A stretch of DNA of 64,000 nucleotides from Rothia mucilaginosa (GTDB taxonomy: Bacteria; Actinomycetota; Actinomycetes; Actinomycetales; Micrococcaceae), in assembly GCF_019334805.1 (NCBI RefSeq), contig NZ_CP079822.1, positions 992,001 through 1,056,000 on the forward strand, given 5' to 3'. Positions 1-8,160 of the stretch are shown piece after piece. The notes beneath the pieces are model-generated. The model was not told the DNA's origin. It saw nothing but the letters and a program-made list of their open reading frames with translations, and did not search any database. Within the stretch, counting starts at the first letter, position 1, and each line of letters opens with the position of its first letter. Position numbers and translations under genes: made by a program.

Positions 1-819
1 CTGTTCATTCGCAACGTGAAGGGTGCAATCCTCTACGGTGTGCTCGCCTCCACCGCCCTCTCCATCATCCTGGAGAAGGTCGTGCCCTCCGGCAGCTCGG
101 TTAAGTCCCCCACCGGCTGGTCCCTGAACGTCCCCGTCTGGGACTCCAACACCAGCAAGCTGCCCAACTTCTCCCTGTTCGGCTCCGCTGACCTGTTCGG
201 TGCCTTCGGCACCCTCGGCGGCATGGCAGCAGTTCTGCTGATCTTCACCATCCTCATCTCCGCGTTCTTCGACGCAATGGGCACCTCCGTCGGTCTCGCA
301 ACCGAAGCAGGCACCATCAAGGACGGCCAGATCGAGAACGTCGACAAGGTCCTGCTCGTGGACGCCCTCGGCTCCGTAGCCGGCGGTGGCACCTCCTCCT
401 CCGCAAGCCAGATCTTCGTGGAGTCCGCAACCGGTATCGGCGCGGGCGCACGCACCGGCTTCGCAAACATCGTCACCGGCGCGCTGTTCCTCGTCGCTAT
501 CTTCCTGACCCCGCTGGTCACCATCGTGCCCTTCGAAGCTGTTGCACCCGCAATGGTGTTCGTTGGCTTCCTAATGATCCGCCAGGCAGTGAACATCGAC
601 TGGAACGACTGGGGTCTGGGTATCCCCGCGTTCATGACCATCATCTTCATGCCCCTGTCCTACTCCATCGCGGACGGTATCGGCGCAGGCTTCCTGTCCT
701 ACGTCTTCATCCGCCTGGTGCAGGGCCGCAGCAAGGACGTGCACTGGCTCATGTACGTGGTTTCCGCAGTGTTCCTCATCTTCTTCGCTAACGGCCTGAT
801 TACCGGCTGGATGCACTAA
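1..819 (+). CDS. AzgA-type purine permease, 5' end outside window
   Basis: Carboxy-terminal 272 residues of a nucleobase permease of the AzgA/NCS2 superfamily, which takes up adenine, guanine or hypoxanthine across the cytoplasmic membrane with protons. The frame is open from base 1 and ends at a TAA at 817-819. Visible family marks are the stretch FFDAMGTSVGLATEAG, a glycine/serine-rich GGGTSSSASQIFVESATG segment and several hydrophobic helices ending in VFLIFFANGLITGW. The next gene downstream is a close paralogue. A GC-rich hairpin at 867-907 probably ends its transcript. The exact substrate cannot be told from the sequence. Confidence 0.9.
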   Translation: MFIRNVKGAILYGVLASTALSIILEKVVPSGSSVKSPTGWSLNVPVWDSNTSKLPNFSLFGSADLFGAFGTLGGMAAVLLIFTILISAFFDAMGTSVGLATEAGTIKDGQIENVDKVLLVDALGSVAGGGTSSSASQIFVESATGIGAGARTGFANIVTGALFLVAIFLTPLVTIVPFEAVAPAMVFVGFLMIRQAVNIDWNDWGLGIPAFMTIIFMPLSYSIADGIGAGFLSYVFIRLVQGRSKDVHWLMYVVSAVFLIFFANGLITGWMH

Positions 820-866
820 ATACATCGGGTGCCTCACCCTCCCACGTGGAGGCGCGGGCGCCATCA

Positions 867-915
867 GGGCGGGGTATCGGCACCTTCGGGGTGCCGGTAC
901 CCCGCCCTGCGCTAT
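867..915 (+). terminator. Hairpin terminator after first permease
   Basis: Arms 867-884 and 890-907 pair over 18 bp with one G-U, around a TTCGG loop, and are followed by a pyrimidine-rich TGCGCTATTCTTCCCTC. It lies 48 bp after the stop of the first permease, and no second stop-and-start coupling to the next gene exists. The weak T-run leaves some doubt. The remaining gap to 1165 holds no recognised gene. Confidence 0.65.
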
Positions 916-1165
916 TCTTCCCTCTACCCCAACTACCCAATTCTGGGTTGCAGGGGTCGGGGAAACACCACATCACCGACTGAACCGCCGCACACAACGC
1001 GTTTCAACGGCACAAGCTAGGAGGCGGCGCCTACAATGGTTGAACCATCGTGGCGCCCAACCCGAGACTTACCCGCGAGCCTAGCCCGTGAAATTTACCT
1101 GCGAGCTTTACCCGCGAAACCGGCGGCGCAACAGTACACACCGAACAACATCAACGGATCCTCAC

Positions 1166-2614
1166 ATGTCTGAACCCCAGAAGGCGGCAGCGCCCACCAG
1201 CGCACTTGACCGCTACTTCAAGATTTCCGAACGCGGCTCCTCCATCGCCGCAGAATTCCGCGGCGGCCTCGCCGCATTCTTCGCCATGAGCTACATCGTG
1301 GTGCTGAACCCCCTCATCATCGGCCTCGGCAAGGACGCATCCGAACGTACCCTCGGTATCGCACCTGTCGCGGCTGTGACCGCGCTGGTTGCTGGCGTGA
1401 TGACCATCCTCATGGGTGTTATCGCCAGGCAGCCCTTCGCCATGGCGGCTGGCCTGGGCGTGAATGCGCTGCTCGCCTCCACCATTGCCACCACCCCGAA
1501 CCTGACCTGGGCAGACATCATGGGCCTGGTCGTTCTTGCCGGTCTGATCATGACCGTTCTGGTGCTCACCGGCTTCCGTACCGCGGTGTTTGAGGCGGTC
1601 CCCGAGTCGCTCAAGACCGCGATTGTGGTCGGTATCGGCTTCTTCATTTCCTTTATCGGTCTGGTCGACTCCGGCATTATCCGCCGTATGCCTGACGCTG
1701 CCGGCTCCACCGTTCCGGTGACCCTCGGCGCGGGCGGTCACCTGCTCGGCTGGCCCACTCTCGTCTTCCTCTTCGGTCTGTTCTTCACCATCGCCCTGTT
1801 TATCCGTAACGTGAAGGGCGCGATTCTGTGGGGCGTGCTCGCCTCCACCGCACTGTCCCTGATTCTGGAGGCGGTTGTCCCCTCCGGTTCCGTGACGAAG
1901 GCGGCAACCGGCTGGTCCCTGAACGTGCCTTCCCTAGCGGACATGGAGTTAACCACCCCGAACTTCTCCCTCATCGGTTCCGCTGACCTGTTCGGCGCAT
2001 TCGCCCACATCGGTCCGCTGGCTGCCTCGCTGCTGGTGTTCACCATTCTGCTGTCCGTGTTCTTCGACGCGATGGGCGTTTCAGTGGGTCTTGCCACTGA
2101 GGCAGGCACCATGAAGGACGGCAAGGTTGAGGACATTGACAAGGTCCTGCTCGTGGACGCTTTCGGCTCCGTTATCGGTGGTGGCGCGTCCGGTTCGGCG
2201 AACCAGATTTTCGTGGAGTCCGCTACCGGTATCGGTGCGGGTGCACGCACCGGCTTTGCGAACATTGTGACCGGTGTGCTGTTCCTGCTGGCAATTTTCA
2301 TCTCGCCGCTGGTCACCATCGTTCCCTTTGAGGCGGTTGCTCCGGCGCTGGTCGTGGTCGGCTTCCTGATGATCCGCCAGGCCGTGAACATTGACTGGAC
2401 CGACTGGGGTCTGGGTATTCCGGCGTTCTTGACCATCATTTTCATGCCGCTGTCGTACTCGATTGCGAACGGTATTGGTGCCGGCTTCGTGGCGTACACC
2501 TTTATTCGTCTGGTGCAGGGCCGCGGCAAGGACGTGCACTGGCTGATGTACCTGGTGTCCGCGGTGTTCGTGATCTACTTCGGTATGGGCATCATTAACG
2601 GCTGGACTAGCTAA
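1166..2614 (+). CDS. AzgA-type adenine/guanine/hypoxanthine permease
   Basis: Full-length purine permease of 482 residues, the usual size for AzgA proteins. The start at the ATG of MSEPQKAAAP is chosen because the amphipathic segment YFKISERGSSIAAEFRGGL, normal near the AzgA amino terminus, follows about 15 residues later; longer starts upstream add a basic, unlike-family extension. It carries the same FFDAMGVSVGLATEAG and GGGASGSANQIFVESATG segments as the gene before it and is very similar along the shared part, so the pair is a tandem duplication. The two may differ in substrate or expression. A hairpin with a T-run follows. Confidence 0.93.
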   Translation: MSEPQKAAAPTSALDRYFKISERGSSIAAEFRGGLAAFFAMSYIVVLNPLIIGLGKDASERTLGIAPVAAVTALVAGVMTILMGVIARQPFAMAAGLGVNALLASTIATTPNLTWADIMGLVVLAGLIMTVLVLTGFRTAVFEAVPESLKTAIVVGIGFFISFIGLVDSGIIRRMPDAAGSTVPVTLGAGGHLLGWPTLVFLFGLFFTIALFIRNVKGAILWGVLASTALSLILEAVVPSGSVTKAATGWSLNVPSLADMELTTPNFSLIGSADLFGAFAHIGPLAASLLVFTILLSVFFDAMGVSVGLATEAGTMKDGKVEDIDKVLLVDAFGSVIGGGASGSANQIFVESATGIGAGARTGFANIVTGVLFLLAIFISPLVTIVPFEAVAPALVVVGFLMIRQAVNIDWTDWGLGIPAFLTIIFMPLSYSIANGIGAGFVAYTFIRLVQGRGKDVHWLMYLVSAVFVIYFGMGIINGWTS

Positions 2615-2640
2615 GTCCAACAGTCTACATATTTGCTGAG

Positions 2641-2700
2641 GGCAGGTTCCTGAGGCGGCTGAGAACGTAAGTTTTCAAGCTGCCGAAGGACCTGCCTTTT
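2641..2700 (+). terminator. Terminator after second permease
   Basis: Imperfect inverted repeat with arms 2641-2660 and 2678-2696, GGCAGGT pairing with ACCTGCC at the base, followed by TTTTGTG. It lies 26 bp after the permease stop. Confidence 0.7.
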
Positions 2701-2757
2701 GTGTATCTGGTTCGCTCATGTACGTTCCTTATCGTGCCTGGATGCGGGCGCAATTTC

Positions 2758-2795
2758 ATGGCAGAATCATTCCGTTTCCGGTATGATTCTGCCAT
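2758..2795 (+). promoter_or_regulatory. Palindrome over promoter of HTH gene (probable operator)
   Basis: Perfect 13-bp arms ATGGCAGAATCAT (2758-2770) and ATGATTCTGCCAT (2783-2795) with two more pairs inside. The right arm overlaps a good -10 box, TATGAT (2782-2787), six bases before the first in-frame ATG at 2794, so the transcript is probably leaderless. A repressor bound here would block its own promoter. A near copy lies at 3563-3610. Confidence 0.7.
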
Positions 2796-3441
2796 GATGT
2801 CCGTTCAAGAGTATGCCCAAGAAGCTCAGGTTTCAGAGCGAAGCGTGCGCGCCCGCTTAGAACGCGGAATGCTCCAGGGGCGTAAATTGGGAAGCCGCTG
2901 GGTTGTCGACGCTCTCCCCGCAGCGCACCGCAGTAATGCTGGCCGCCCTATTTCCTTCGATGCATTCAACGCTTTGGCTCGCTACTGTGACGGGCAGTCG
3001 TCTGTTTTATCTACTGAGGAACGCCGCAGGGCAAAAGAACGCGCCTCAGCAATTCAGGAACAGGGCCCAGGGTCTGTTGAGCGATACCGAGCCCGCCGCG
3101 GCTTGAAGGTACATCATCTTCAGGCTCCTCCCGCTGAGATTCCGGCAATTTTGGAAGACCCTGCACTCTCCCTTACCGGCATTAGTAGCGATATTTCGCA
3201 GGTGTACGGCTCAATGGTGGATGCATACGTTTCAAGCCAGGATTTAGAGAACATCATTTTTCTCTACAATCTGCTTCCAGCTTCCGCGGATTCAGCGAAC
3301 GTCATCTTGCGTGAATGCGATGAGCCGCCCCATATTCTTCCCCTGCACGTGGCGGTAGATCTTCTAGATTTGGGGGATTCGCGAAGCACCGCTGAGGCAG
3401 AGCGTATTCTTCAAGATTCTGTTTTCAAGGAAGCGTCTTAG
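2794..3441 (+). CDS. Helix-turn-helix protein, possible antitoxin-like autorepressor
   Basis: Protein of 215 residues. The first 35 residues (SVQEYAQEAQVSERSVRARL, then GRKLGSRWVVD) form a MerR/excisionase-type winged helix-turn-helix. The rest is an unrecognised alpha-helical domain with a basic linker rich in Arg and Glu around residues 70-95. No Shine-Dalgarno precedes the ATG, but a -10 box sits six bases upstream, which suggests leaderless translation; a GTG at 2701 in frame is the alternative but would put the palindrome inside the coding region. A truncated frame begins two bases after the stop, as in two-gene toxin-antitoxin units. The antitoxin role is inference only. Confidence 0.75.
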   Translation: MMSVQEYAQEAQVSERSVRARLERGMLQGRKLGSRWVVDALPAAHRSNAGRPISFDAFNALARYCDGQSSVLSTEERRRAKERASAIQEQGPGSVERYRARRGLKVHHLQAPPAEIPAILEDPALSLTGISSDISQVYGSMVDAYVSSQDLENIIFLYNLLPASADSANVILRECDEPPHILPLHVAVDLLDLGDSRSTAEAERILQDSVFKEAS

Positions 3442-3443
3442 TC

Positions 3444-3524
3444 ATGACTGCATCACCTATTTTGATTCCTGCTATTGGGGCAGAACGCGCCTCATGGCTT
3501 GGTCTGGCTGATATTTCAGATTGA
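3444..3524 (+). pseudogene. Truncated 26-codon partner frame, possible remnant of an AbiEii-like gene
   Basis: An ATG two bases after the stop of the helix-turn-helix gene opens a frame reading MTASPILIPAIGAERASWLG and six more residues before TGA at 3522. The spacing is that of a translationally coupled partner, but the frame is too short to be an intact enzyme. The residue pattern resembles the beginning of proteins next to such regulators in other actinobacteria (nucleotidyltransferase AbiEii-like), but that is from memory and weak. Either a deletion removed the rest or this is a real very short protein. Confidence 0.4.
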
Positions 3525-3562
3525 CTTTGAAAATCTTCTAAAAGACAGAAGCTAACCAAAAC

Positions 3563-3610
3563 AAGAAATGGCAGAATCGTTCCGGTTTCGGAATGATTCT
3601 GCCATTTCTT
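3563..3610. repeat. Second copy of the HTH-gene palindrome
   Basis: Arms 3563-3583 and 3590-3610 pair over 21 bp with one G-T, around the loop GGTTTC. The inner 16 bases of each arm match the palindrome at 2758-2795 closely. With its flanking TTTCTT it could also end transcription of the HTH unit. Two copies bracketing the gene suggest an operator pair or the scar of a lost partner gene. Confidence 0.8.
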
Positions 3611-3657
3611 CTATGCCCACACTCTGCACGTATGAGAGGCAGGGAAAGTTACGAGAT

Positions 3658-4101
3658 TTAGCGGACGTCACCATCCACATAGAACCAGGCGCCGCCCACC
3701 TTCTCAAAGCGCGACAGCTCATGCATGCTGCCCTTCACCCGCTGCTCCGCAGGAACGCCCGGCACCGAACGGTAATACGCAACGAACTCCACCGTACCGG
3801 ACGCATCAAACGGACCACCCGAAGAAGCCAGAATATCCAGACGATACCAGCGGATATCATCCTCCAGATCCAAAGCGGGCGGGCGTGTACTCGGATGCCA
3901 GCTCGCCAGCAGGTACGCCGCATCCCCAGTCGCAAACGCGGTAAAACGCGAGCGCATCAGCTGCTCCGGCGCGGGAGCAGTCAGCATGCCGGAGGCGGCA
4001 AACTCGCCCAGGAACCTGCCGCAGCAGGCGCCGTACACCTCGCCGCTCGAGCAGGGGCATCGGTCATCATGGTTAAGTTCAACCTGGTTCAGTTCAGTCA
4101 T
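3658..4101 (-). CDS. YchJ-family SEC-C motif protein (UPF0225)
   Basis: Protein of 147 residues with an amino-terminal SEC-C zinc-binding motif, DRCPCSSGEVYGACCGRFL (about residues 13-31), followed by the NTF2-like YchJ domain with the family segment PEQLMRSRFTAFATGDAAYL and a closing WFYVDGDVR. Length fits the family. The biochemical role of YchJ proteins is not established; SEC-C motifs bind zinc. Upstream of the ATG there is no Shine-Dalgarno, but AGTATA (reading TATACT on the coding strand) lies seven bases before it, consistent with a leaderless mRNA. It is a single gene facing the permease block. Confidence 0.85.
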   Translation of the reverse strand: MTELNQVELNHDDRCPCSSGEVYGACCGRFLGEFAASGMLTAPAPEQLMRSRFTAFATGDAAYLLASWHPSTRPPALDLEDDIRWYRLDILASSGGPFDASGTVEFVAYYRSVPGVPAEQRVKGSMHELSRFEKVGGAWFYVDGDVR

Positions 4102-4160
4102 GCCAACCAGTATAAAGAACGCGCCGCATCAAGAAAGCCTGCATCAAAAGCACAGCGCAA

Positions 4161-4217
4161 AGAAACGCCCGCTCCGCCGAGGATACAAATCCTCCAGTAG
4201 AACGGGCGTTCTTATTT
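4161..4217. terminator. Hairpin terminator for the monooxygenase gene
   Basis: AGAAACGCCCG at 4161-4171 pairs with CGGGCGTTCT at 4203-4212, with a second inner GAGGAT/ATCCTC pairing. Read on the minus strand it follows the monooxygenase stop and ends in TTTCTTTG; read on the plus strand it ends in CTTATTTTC. It lies upstream of the YchJ-type gene and may work in both directions. Confidence 0.6.
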
Positions 4218-4267
4218 TCAATCGTTAAGTTTGAGCGAACCTACACGGTACGCATCAGCGGCAACGC

Positions 4268-5695
4268 TTATTCGGCAATCGCGCGAGCCGGGGTGTCAGC
4301 AGCCGAAGGCTTGCCCACGTATGCGCCGCGGTACTTAGCAGCCGGGTGGCTGTCAGCAACCTTGGTGTGGCCCTTACCGAAGATGTTCTCACGCAGGGTG
4401 TTGCCCTCGTACTCGGTGCGGTAGCGGCCGCGCTTCTGCAGCTCGGGAACAACGTACTCGATGAAGTCCTCGAAGGAACCCGGGGTGACGTGGTACGCCA
4501 GGTTGATGCCGTCCAGGCCGCCCTCGTCGATCCAACGCTCCAGCTCGTCAGCAACCTGAACCGGGTCACCAACAATGACCTCGCCCATGCCGCCGAGGGT
4601 GACGTGCTCAGCGATGGCCTTGCGGGTCCACTTCTTGTCCTTCGCCTGCAGGGTGAAGGGGGTCAGGAAGGACTGAATCGACTCGGTCTGCACGTAGTTC
4701 AGGACCTCGTCCTCGTCGAACTGGGACAGGTCAACGCCGGACCAGCCGCCGAGAATGGTCTGTGCAGAGTCGAGGTTGATGTACTTCTTGTAGTCCTCGT
4801 ACTTTGCCTTTGCCTTCTCCTCGGTCTCATCCACGATGATCGAAAGCATTGCAAGGATCTTCACGTCGTCGCGGCTACGGCCCTGCTCCTCTGCAGCGGC
4901 ACGAATACGGTCGGTCACAACGCGGGTCAGGTCCGGGCGCAGGGCGCTGATGAACACAGCCTCAGCGTGCTTACCGGAGAACTGCTGGCCACGGCTGGAT
5001 GCGCCAGCCTGGAAGATCACGGGGGTGCGCTGCGGGCTCGGCTCGGTCAGGGAGATGCCGGGCACGGAGAAGTACTTGCCCTTGTGGCCAATCGGGTGGA
5101 CCTTGGAGGGGTCAGCGTAGATGCCGCGCTCGCGGTCCTTGATGACTGCGCCGTCTTCCCAGGAGCCTTCCCACAGCTTGTAGCAGACGTCCAGGAACTC
5201 GTCAGCGATGTCGTAGCGCTCGTCGTGCGGGATCTGGGTGGGCAGACCCTGGTTCTCAGCAGCCGACGGCAGGTAAGAAGTCACAACGTTGAAGCCGACG
5301 CGGCCCTCGGTCAGGTGGTCGAGGGAGGCGTAGCGGCGAGCCAGGGTGTAGGGCTGCTCGAAAGTAGCGGCAGCAGTCACGCCGAAGCCGAGGTGCTCGG
5401 TCACTGCAGCCATTGCAGAAATCTGGGTTGCGGGGTCATTCACAGGAACCTGAGCGGCACCCTCAATGGCGGGAGCGGCAGAGTTCTTGTACACGTCGTA
5501 GACGCCGACCACGTCAGCGATGAACACGGCGTCAAACAGGCCTCGCTCAAGGGTCTTAGCCAGGTCAGTCCAGTACTTGATGGTGTTGTACTCGGTTGCA
5601 CGGGAACTCGGGTGACGCCAGAGGTCGAAGCTCTGGTGACCAATGCAGGTCATCTCGAATGCGTTAACTACGATGCGCTTCTTCTGCTCAGCCAT
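4268..5695 (-). CDS. FMN-dependent monooxygenase, NtaA/SnaA/DszA family
   Basis: Luciferase-like flavin monooxygenase of 475 residues, the size of the NtaA/SnaA/DszA/DmoA group, which oxidise organosulfur or aminopolycarboxylate substrates with reduced FMN from a partner reductase. Visible family segments are FDAVFIADVVGVYD, HLTEGRVGFNVVTSY and TPVIFQAGASSRGQQFSGKHAEAVF (given in parts), with a carboxy-terminal GDPVQVADELERWIDEGGLDG. Start chosen at MAEQKK because AAAGGAAAA lies just upstream; a longer open frame would run into the riboswitch. The SAM-IV riboswitch in its leader and the divergent sulfonate-type importer point to sulfur acquisition. The substrate is unknown, and no flavin reductase is nearby. 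Confidence 0.9.
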   Translation of the reverse strand: MAEQKKRIVVNAFEMTCIGHQSFDLWRHPSSRATEYNTIKYWTDLAKTLERGLFDAVFIADVVGVYDVYKNSAAPAIEGAAQVPVNDPATQISAMAAVTEHLGFGVTAAATFEQPYTLARRYASLDHLTEGRVGFNVVTSYLPSAAENQGLPTQIPHDERYDIADEFLDVCYKLWEGSWEDGAVIKDRERGIYADPSKVHPIGHKGKYFSVPGISLTEPSPQRTPVIFQAGASSRGQQFSGKHAEAVFISALRPDLTRVVTDRIRAAAEEQGRSRDDVKILAMLSIIVDETEEKAKAKYEDYKKYINLDSAQTILGGWSGVDLSQFDEDEVLNYVQTESIQSFLTPFTLQAKDKKWTRKAIAEHVTLGGMGEVIVGDPVQVADELERWIDEGGLDGINLAYHVTPGSFEDFIEYVVPELQKRGRYRTEYEGNTLRENIFGKGHTKVADSHPAAKYRGAYVGKPSAADTPARAIAE

Positions 5696-5807
5696 CGATT
5701 TTCCTTTCGCGAATGATCGGGGACGATCGGGTTTGGACCCTGCACCCCGCGCGCCGCCTCCTGATGCCTTCTGCGTTCGGTGGTGGCCTTCGTGCAGGTG
5801 GCGCGTT

Positions 5808-5920
5808 CGCGCCGTACTTGCCTCATTCCGTTGAGGCCAGATCATCATCTGGGGCACCCCGCTACGGGAGAGGGTTGCCGCCCGGCTAGCCAGAGCTTAG
5901 CGCCGGGACTCATGATCTCG
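5808..5920 (-). ncRNA. SAM-IV riboswitch in monooxygenase leader
   Basis: On the minus strand, from 5920 downwards, the sequence shows GATCATGAGTCCCGGCG, then AAGCTCTGG, then GCCGGGCGGCAACCCTC, then GCGGGGTGCCCCAGATGATG, and closes with GATC. This is the conserved core and order of the SAM-IV class (Rfam RF00634) of Actinomycetales. P1 pairs GATCAT (5912-5917) with ATGATC (5840-5845). A further hairpin, GCCTCA/TGAGGC, follows at about 5820-5838, where SAM-IV has its pseudoknot stem. It lies about 110 bp before the monooxygenase start and should lower expression when S-adenosylmethionine is plentiful. Confidence 0.88.
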
Positions 5921-6095
5921 TTGTTTGAGTGTACGGGGCGCGCGGGAGGGAGGTCACGTTTGTGACGAAAAAATCTTTTTGTGACGTAGAACCGAAATAT
6001 TTCGTGACAAATGCGAAATAAAGAGTCATAGAAATTCACACGCGCCCACTGGGTTGATTGAGGCGTGGCACAGCCCATAGGGTTGAAGGAGCAAA

Positions 6096-6187
6096 CCATC
6101 CAGAGCGACTGAGAGACCTGGCTCCACGACGTCGCAGCAACCGGCACGGATTCTTCCGCCTCCCGGTGCTAACGCCAGGACCGATGG
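6096..6187 (+). ncRNA. S-box (SAM-I type) riboswitch before ssuBAC-like operon
   Basis: Conserved S-box elements occur in order: CCATCCAGAG, GAGAGACCTGGCTC, GACGTCGCAGCAACC, GGTGCTAACGCCAG and GATGG. P1 pairs CCATC (6096-6100) with GATGG (6183-6187). The 3' strand of P1 overlaps the ribosome binding site GGAAG (6186-6190), only a few bases before the ATG at 6195, so ligand binding probably blocks translation directly rather than through a terminator. Confidence 0.9.
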
Positions 6188-6194
6188 AAGTGAC

Positions 6195-7031
6195 ATGACA
6201 CTCAACAGCGCAGTAACTGACGTACCCACCAGTGAAAACACCGGCCGACACGCCGTATCCACCGCCGCAGTCCCCCTGAGCTTTGAAGACGTCGGGCAAT
6301 CTTTCCCCGTGCCCGGCGGAATCCACGAAGTTCTTCGCGGAGTCTCCTTCACCGCAGCCCCCGGCGAGATTATCTCCGTCATCGGCTCCTCCGGATGCGG
6401 TAAATCCACCCTCCTGCGTGCAGCAGCAGGACTGAACCGCATCACCGCAGGTACCGTGCGTATCGGCGAGAAGGCAGTGACCGGCCTCGACCCCCGCGTA
6501 GCTATCGGCTTTCAGGAACCGCGCCTGCTCCCCTGGCGCACCGTCGCCGACAACGTGGCGCTCGGACTGCCGCAGGGCACCAAAAAATCTGAAGGCGCAG
6601 CATCCGTAGCGCGCCTGCTCGACCTGGTCGGCCTGGGCGAATACGCAACCCACCGTCCCAAGGAAATTTCAGGCGGTATGGCTCAGCGCGTGTCCCTGGC
6701 GCGAGCGCTCGCACGCAACCCCGGCGTGCTGCTGCTCGACGAGCCCTTCGGTGCTCTGGACGCGCTGACCCGCATCAACATGCAGGATTTGCTGTTGGAC
6801 GTGCACCGTCAAGACCCGACCACGATTCTGCTGGTCACCCACGATGTGGAAGAGGCGCTGTACCTCTCTGACCGGGTTATTGTCCTCGGTAAGGACACCC
6901 CGGAGGCGCCCGCCACCATCCAGCGCATTGTGACCGTTGACCGCTCTCACCCGCGTGACCGCGCCGATGCAGAGATCACGGCGCTGCGTAGCGAACTGTT
7001 GGCTGAGCTCGGCGTGGAAGATAACGCCTAA
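6195..7031 (+). CDS. ABC importer ATPase, SsuB/TauB-like
   Basis: ATP-binding subunit of 278 residues for an importer of the nitrate/sulfonate/taurine class. Walker A is GSSGCGKST, the signature ISGGMAQRVSLARALA, and Walker B VLLLDEPFGALD, followed by the switch histidine in LVTHDVEEAL. The first 30 or so residues are an extra polar segment before the core domain. It is the first gene of a three-gene operon (ATPase, binding lipoprotein, permease) under an S-box riboswitch, which fixes the theme as sulfur compounds, probably alkanesulfonates or a related organosulfur. A methionine substrate is less likely given the SsuA-like partner. Confidence 0.9.
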   Translation: MTLNSAVTDVPTSENTGRHAVSTAAVPLSFEDVGQSFPVPGGIHEVLRGVSFTAAPGEIISVIGSSGCGKSTLLRAAAGLNRITAGTVRIGEKAVTGLDPRVAIGFQEPRLLPWRTVADNVALGLPQGTKKSEGAASVARLLDLVGLGEYATHRPKEISGGMAQRVSLARALARNPGVLLLDEPFGALDALTRINMQDLLLDVHRQDPTTILLVTHDVEEALYLSDRVIVLGKDTPEAPATIQRIVTVDRSHPRDRADAEITALRSELLAELGVEDNA

Positions 7032-7095
7032 AGCCGTCACGAAACGCATTTTCTACACATCACATCATCATCTTCAGAAGCGAAAAGATTTCATC

Positions 7096-8160
7096 ATGAC
7101 TTATTCCCCGTCTCGTCGTACCGCCCTCAAGTCCCTTGCCGCAGCCGCCACTTTTGCTACTCTGCTCAGCGCCTGCGCCGGTGAAGGTTCCGGTTCCGCT
7201 AACGCCTCCGGTGCTGCCGGTGGTGGCAATCAGAACACCGTGACCATTGACTACGCGACCTACAACCCGCTGTCCCTGATTATCCGCAAGAAGGGTTGGC
7301 TTGAGACCGCCCTCGCCGCGGAGGGTAAGAAGGTTGAGTGGGTCAAGTCGGCTGGTTCGAACAAGGCGAATGAGGCGCTGCGTAGCGGCAATATTGATGT
7401 TGGCTCGACCGCCGGTTCGGCGGCGCTGCTGGCACGCGCTAATGGCTCCCCCATCAAGGTCATTAGCCTGTACTCGCAGCCGGAGTGGTCGGCTCTGGTG
7501 ACCCGCAAGGATTCGGGCATCACCAAGGTTGCGGACCTGAAGGGTAAGACCGTTGCCGTGACCAAGGGTACCGACCCGTACTTCCTGCTGCTGCAGGCGC
7601 TCAAGCAGGAGGGTATTTCTGCGTCGGATCTGACCATTCAGAACCTGCAGCACGCTGATGGCCGCACCGCCCTGGATAACGGTCAGGTCAACGCGTGGAG
7701 CGGCCTGGACCCGATCATGGCTGCCGCCGAGGTGGAAAGCGGCGACGTGCTCTTCTACCGTAACCTGAACTTCAACACCTACGGCTTCCTGAACGCAACC
7801 GAGAAGTTCATTCAGTCCAACCCGACCGCCGCACAGACCGTCGTGGACGTGTACGAGTACGCTCGCGCCTGGGCTAAGAAGAACCCCGAAGAGGCAGTGA
7901 AGATCGTCGAGGAGGAGTCCGGCATTAAGCACGAGACCGCCCAGGTCGTCATGGAGCGCACCCACCTGGATATTGACCCGGTTCCGGGCGCTAAGCAGGT
8001 TGAGGTTCTGAAGGGTGTCGGCCCGATTCTGGTCGAGTCCGGTGACGTTCCCTCCCAGTCCGACGTGGACAAGGCACTGAACAGCATTGTGGACGACCAG
8101 TTCGCGAAGAAGGCTAACAGCGCAGCCGTCGAGAAGATCGCAAAGGTGGTTGAGAAGTAA
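7096..8160 (+). CDS. Aliphatic-sulfonate-type substrate-binding lipoprotein, SsuA-like
   Basis: Extracytoplasmic binding protein of 354 residues. The signal peptide MTYSPSRRTALKSLAAAATF ends in the lipobox LLSAC, so the cysteine is expected to be lipidated and the protein anchored on the membrane. The body shows SsuA/NrtA-type segments: GNIDVGSTAGSAALLARANG, DLKGKTVAVTKGTDPYFLLL and DNGQVNAWSGLDP. Start placed at this ATG because the signal peptide begins here; the longer open frame upstream overlaps the ATPase gene. The stop overlaps the permease start by one base (TAATG). The ligand cannot be decided from sequence. Confidence 0.9.
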   Translation: MTYSPSRRTALKSLAAAATFATLLSACAGEGSGSANASGAAGGGNQNTVTIDYATYNPLSLIIRKKGWLETALAAEGKKVEWVKSAGSNKANEALRSGNIDVGSTAGSAALLARANGSPIKVISLYSQPEWSALVTRKDSGITKVADLKGKTVAVTKGTDPYFLLLQALKQEGISASDLTIQNLQHADGRTALDNGQVNAWSGLDPIMAAAEVESGDVLFYRNLNFNTYGFLNATEKFIQSNPTAAQTVVDVYEYARAWAKKNPEEAVKIVEEESGIKHETAQVVMERTHLDIDPVPGAKQVEVLKGVGPILVESGDVPSQSDVDKALNSIVDDQFAKKANSAAVEKIAKVVEK

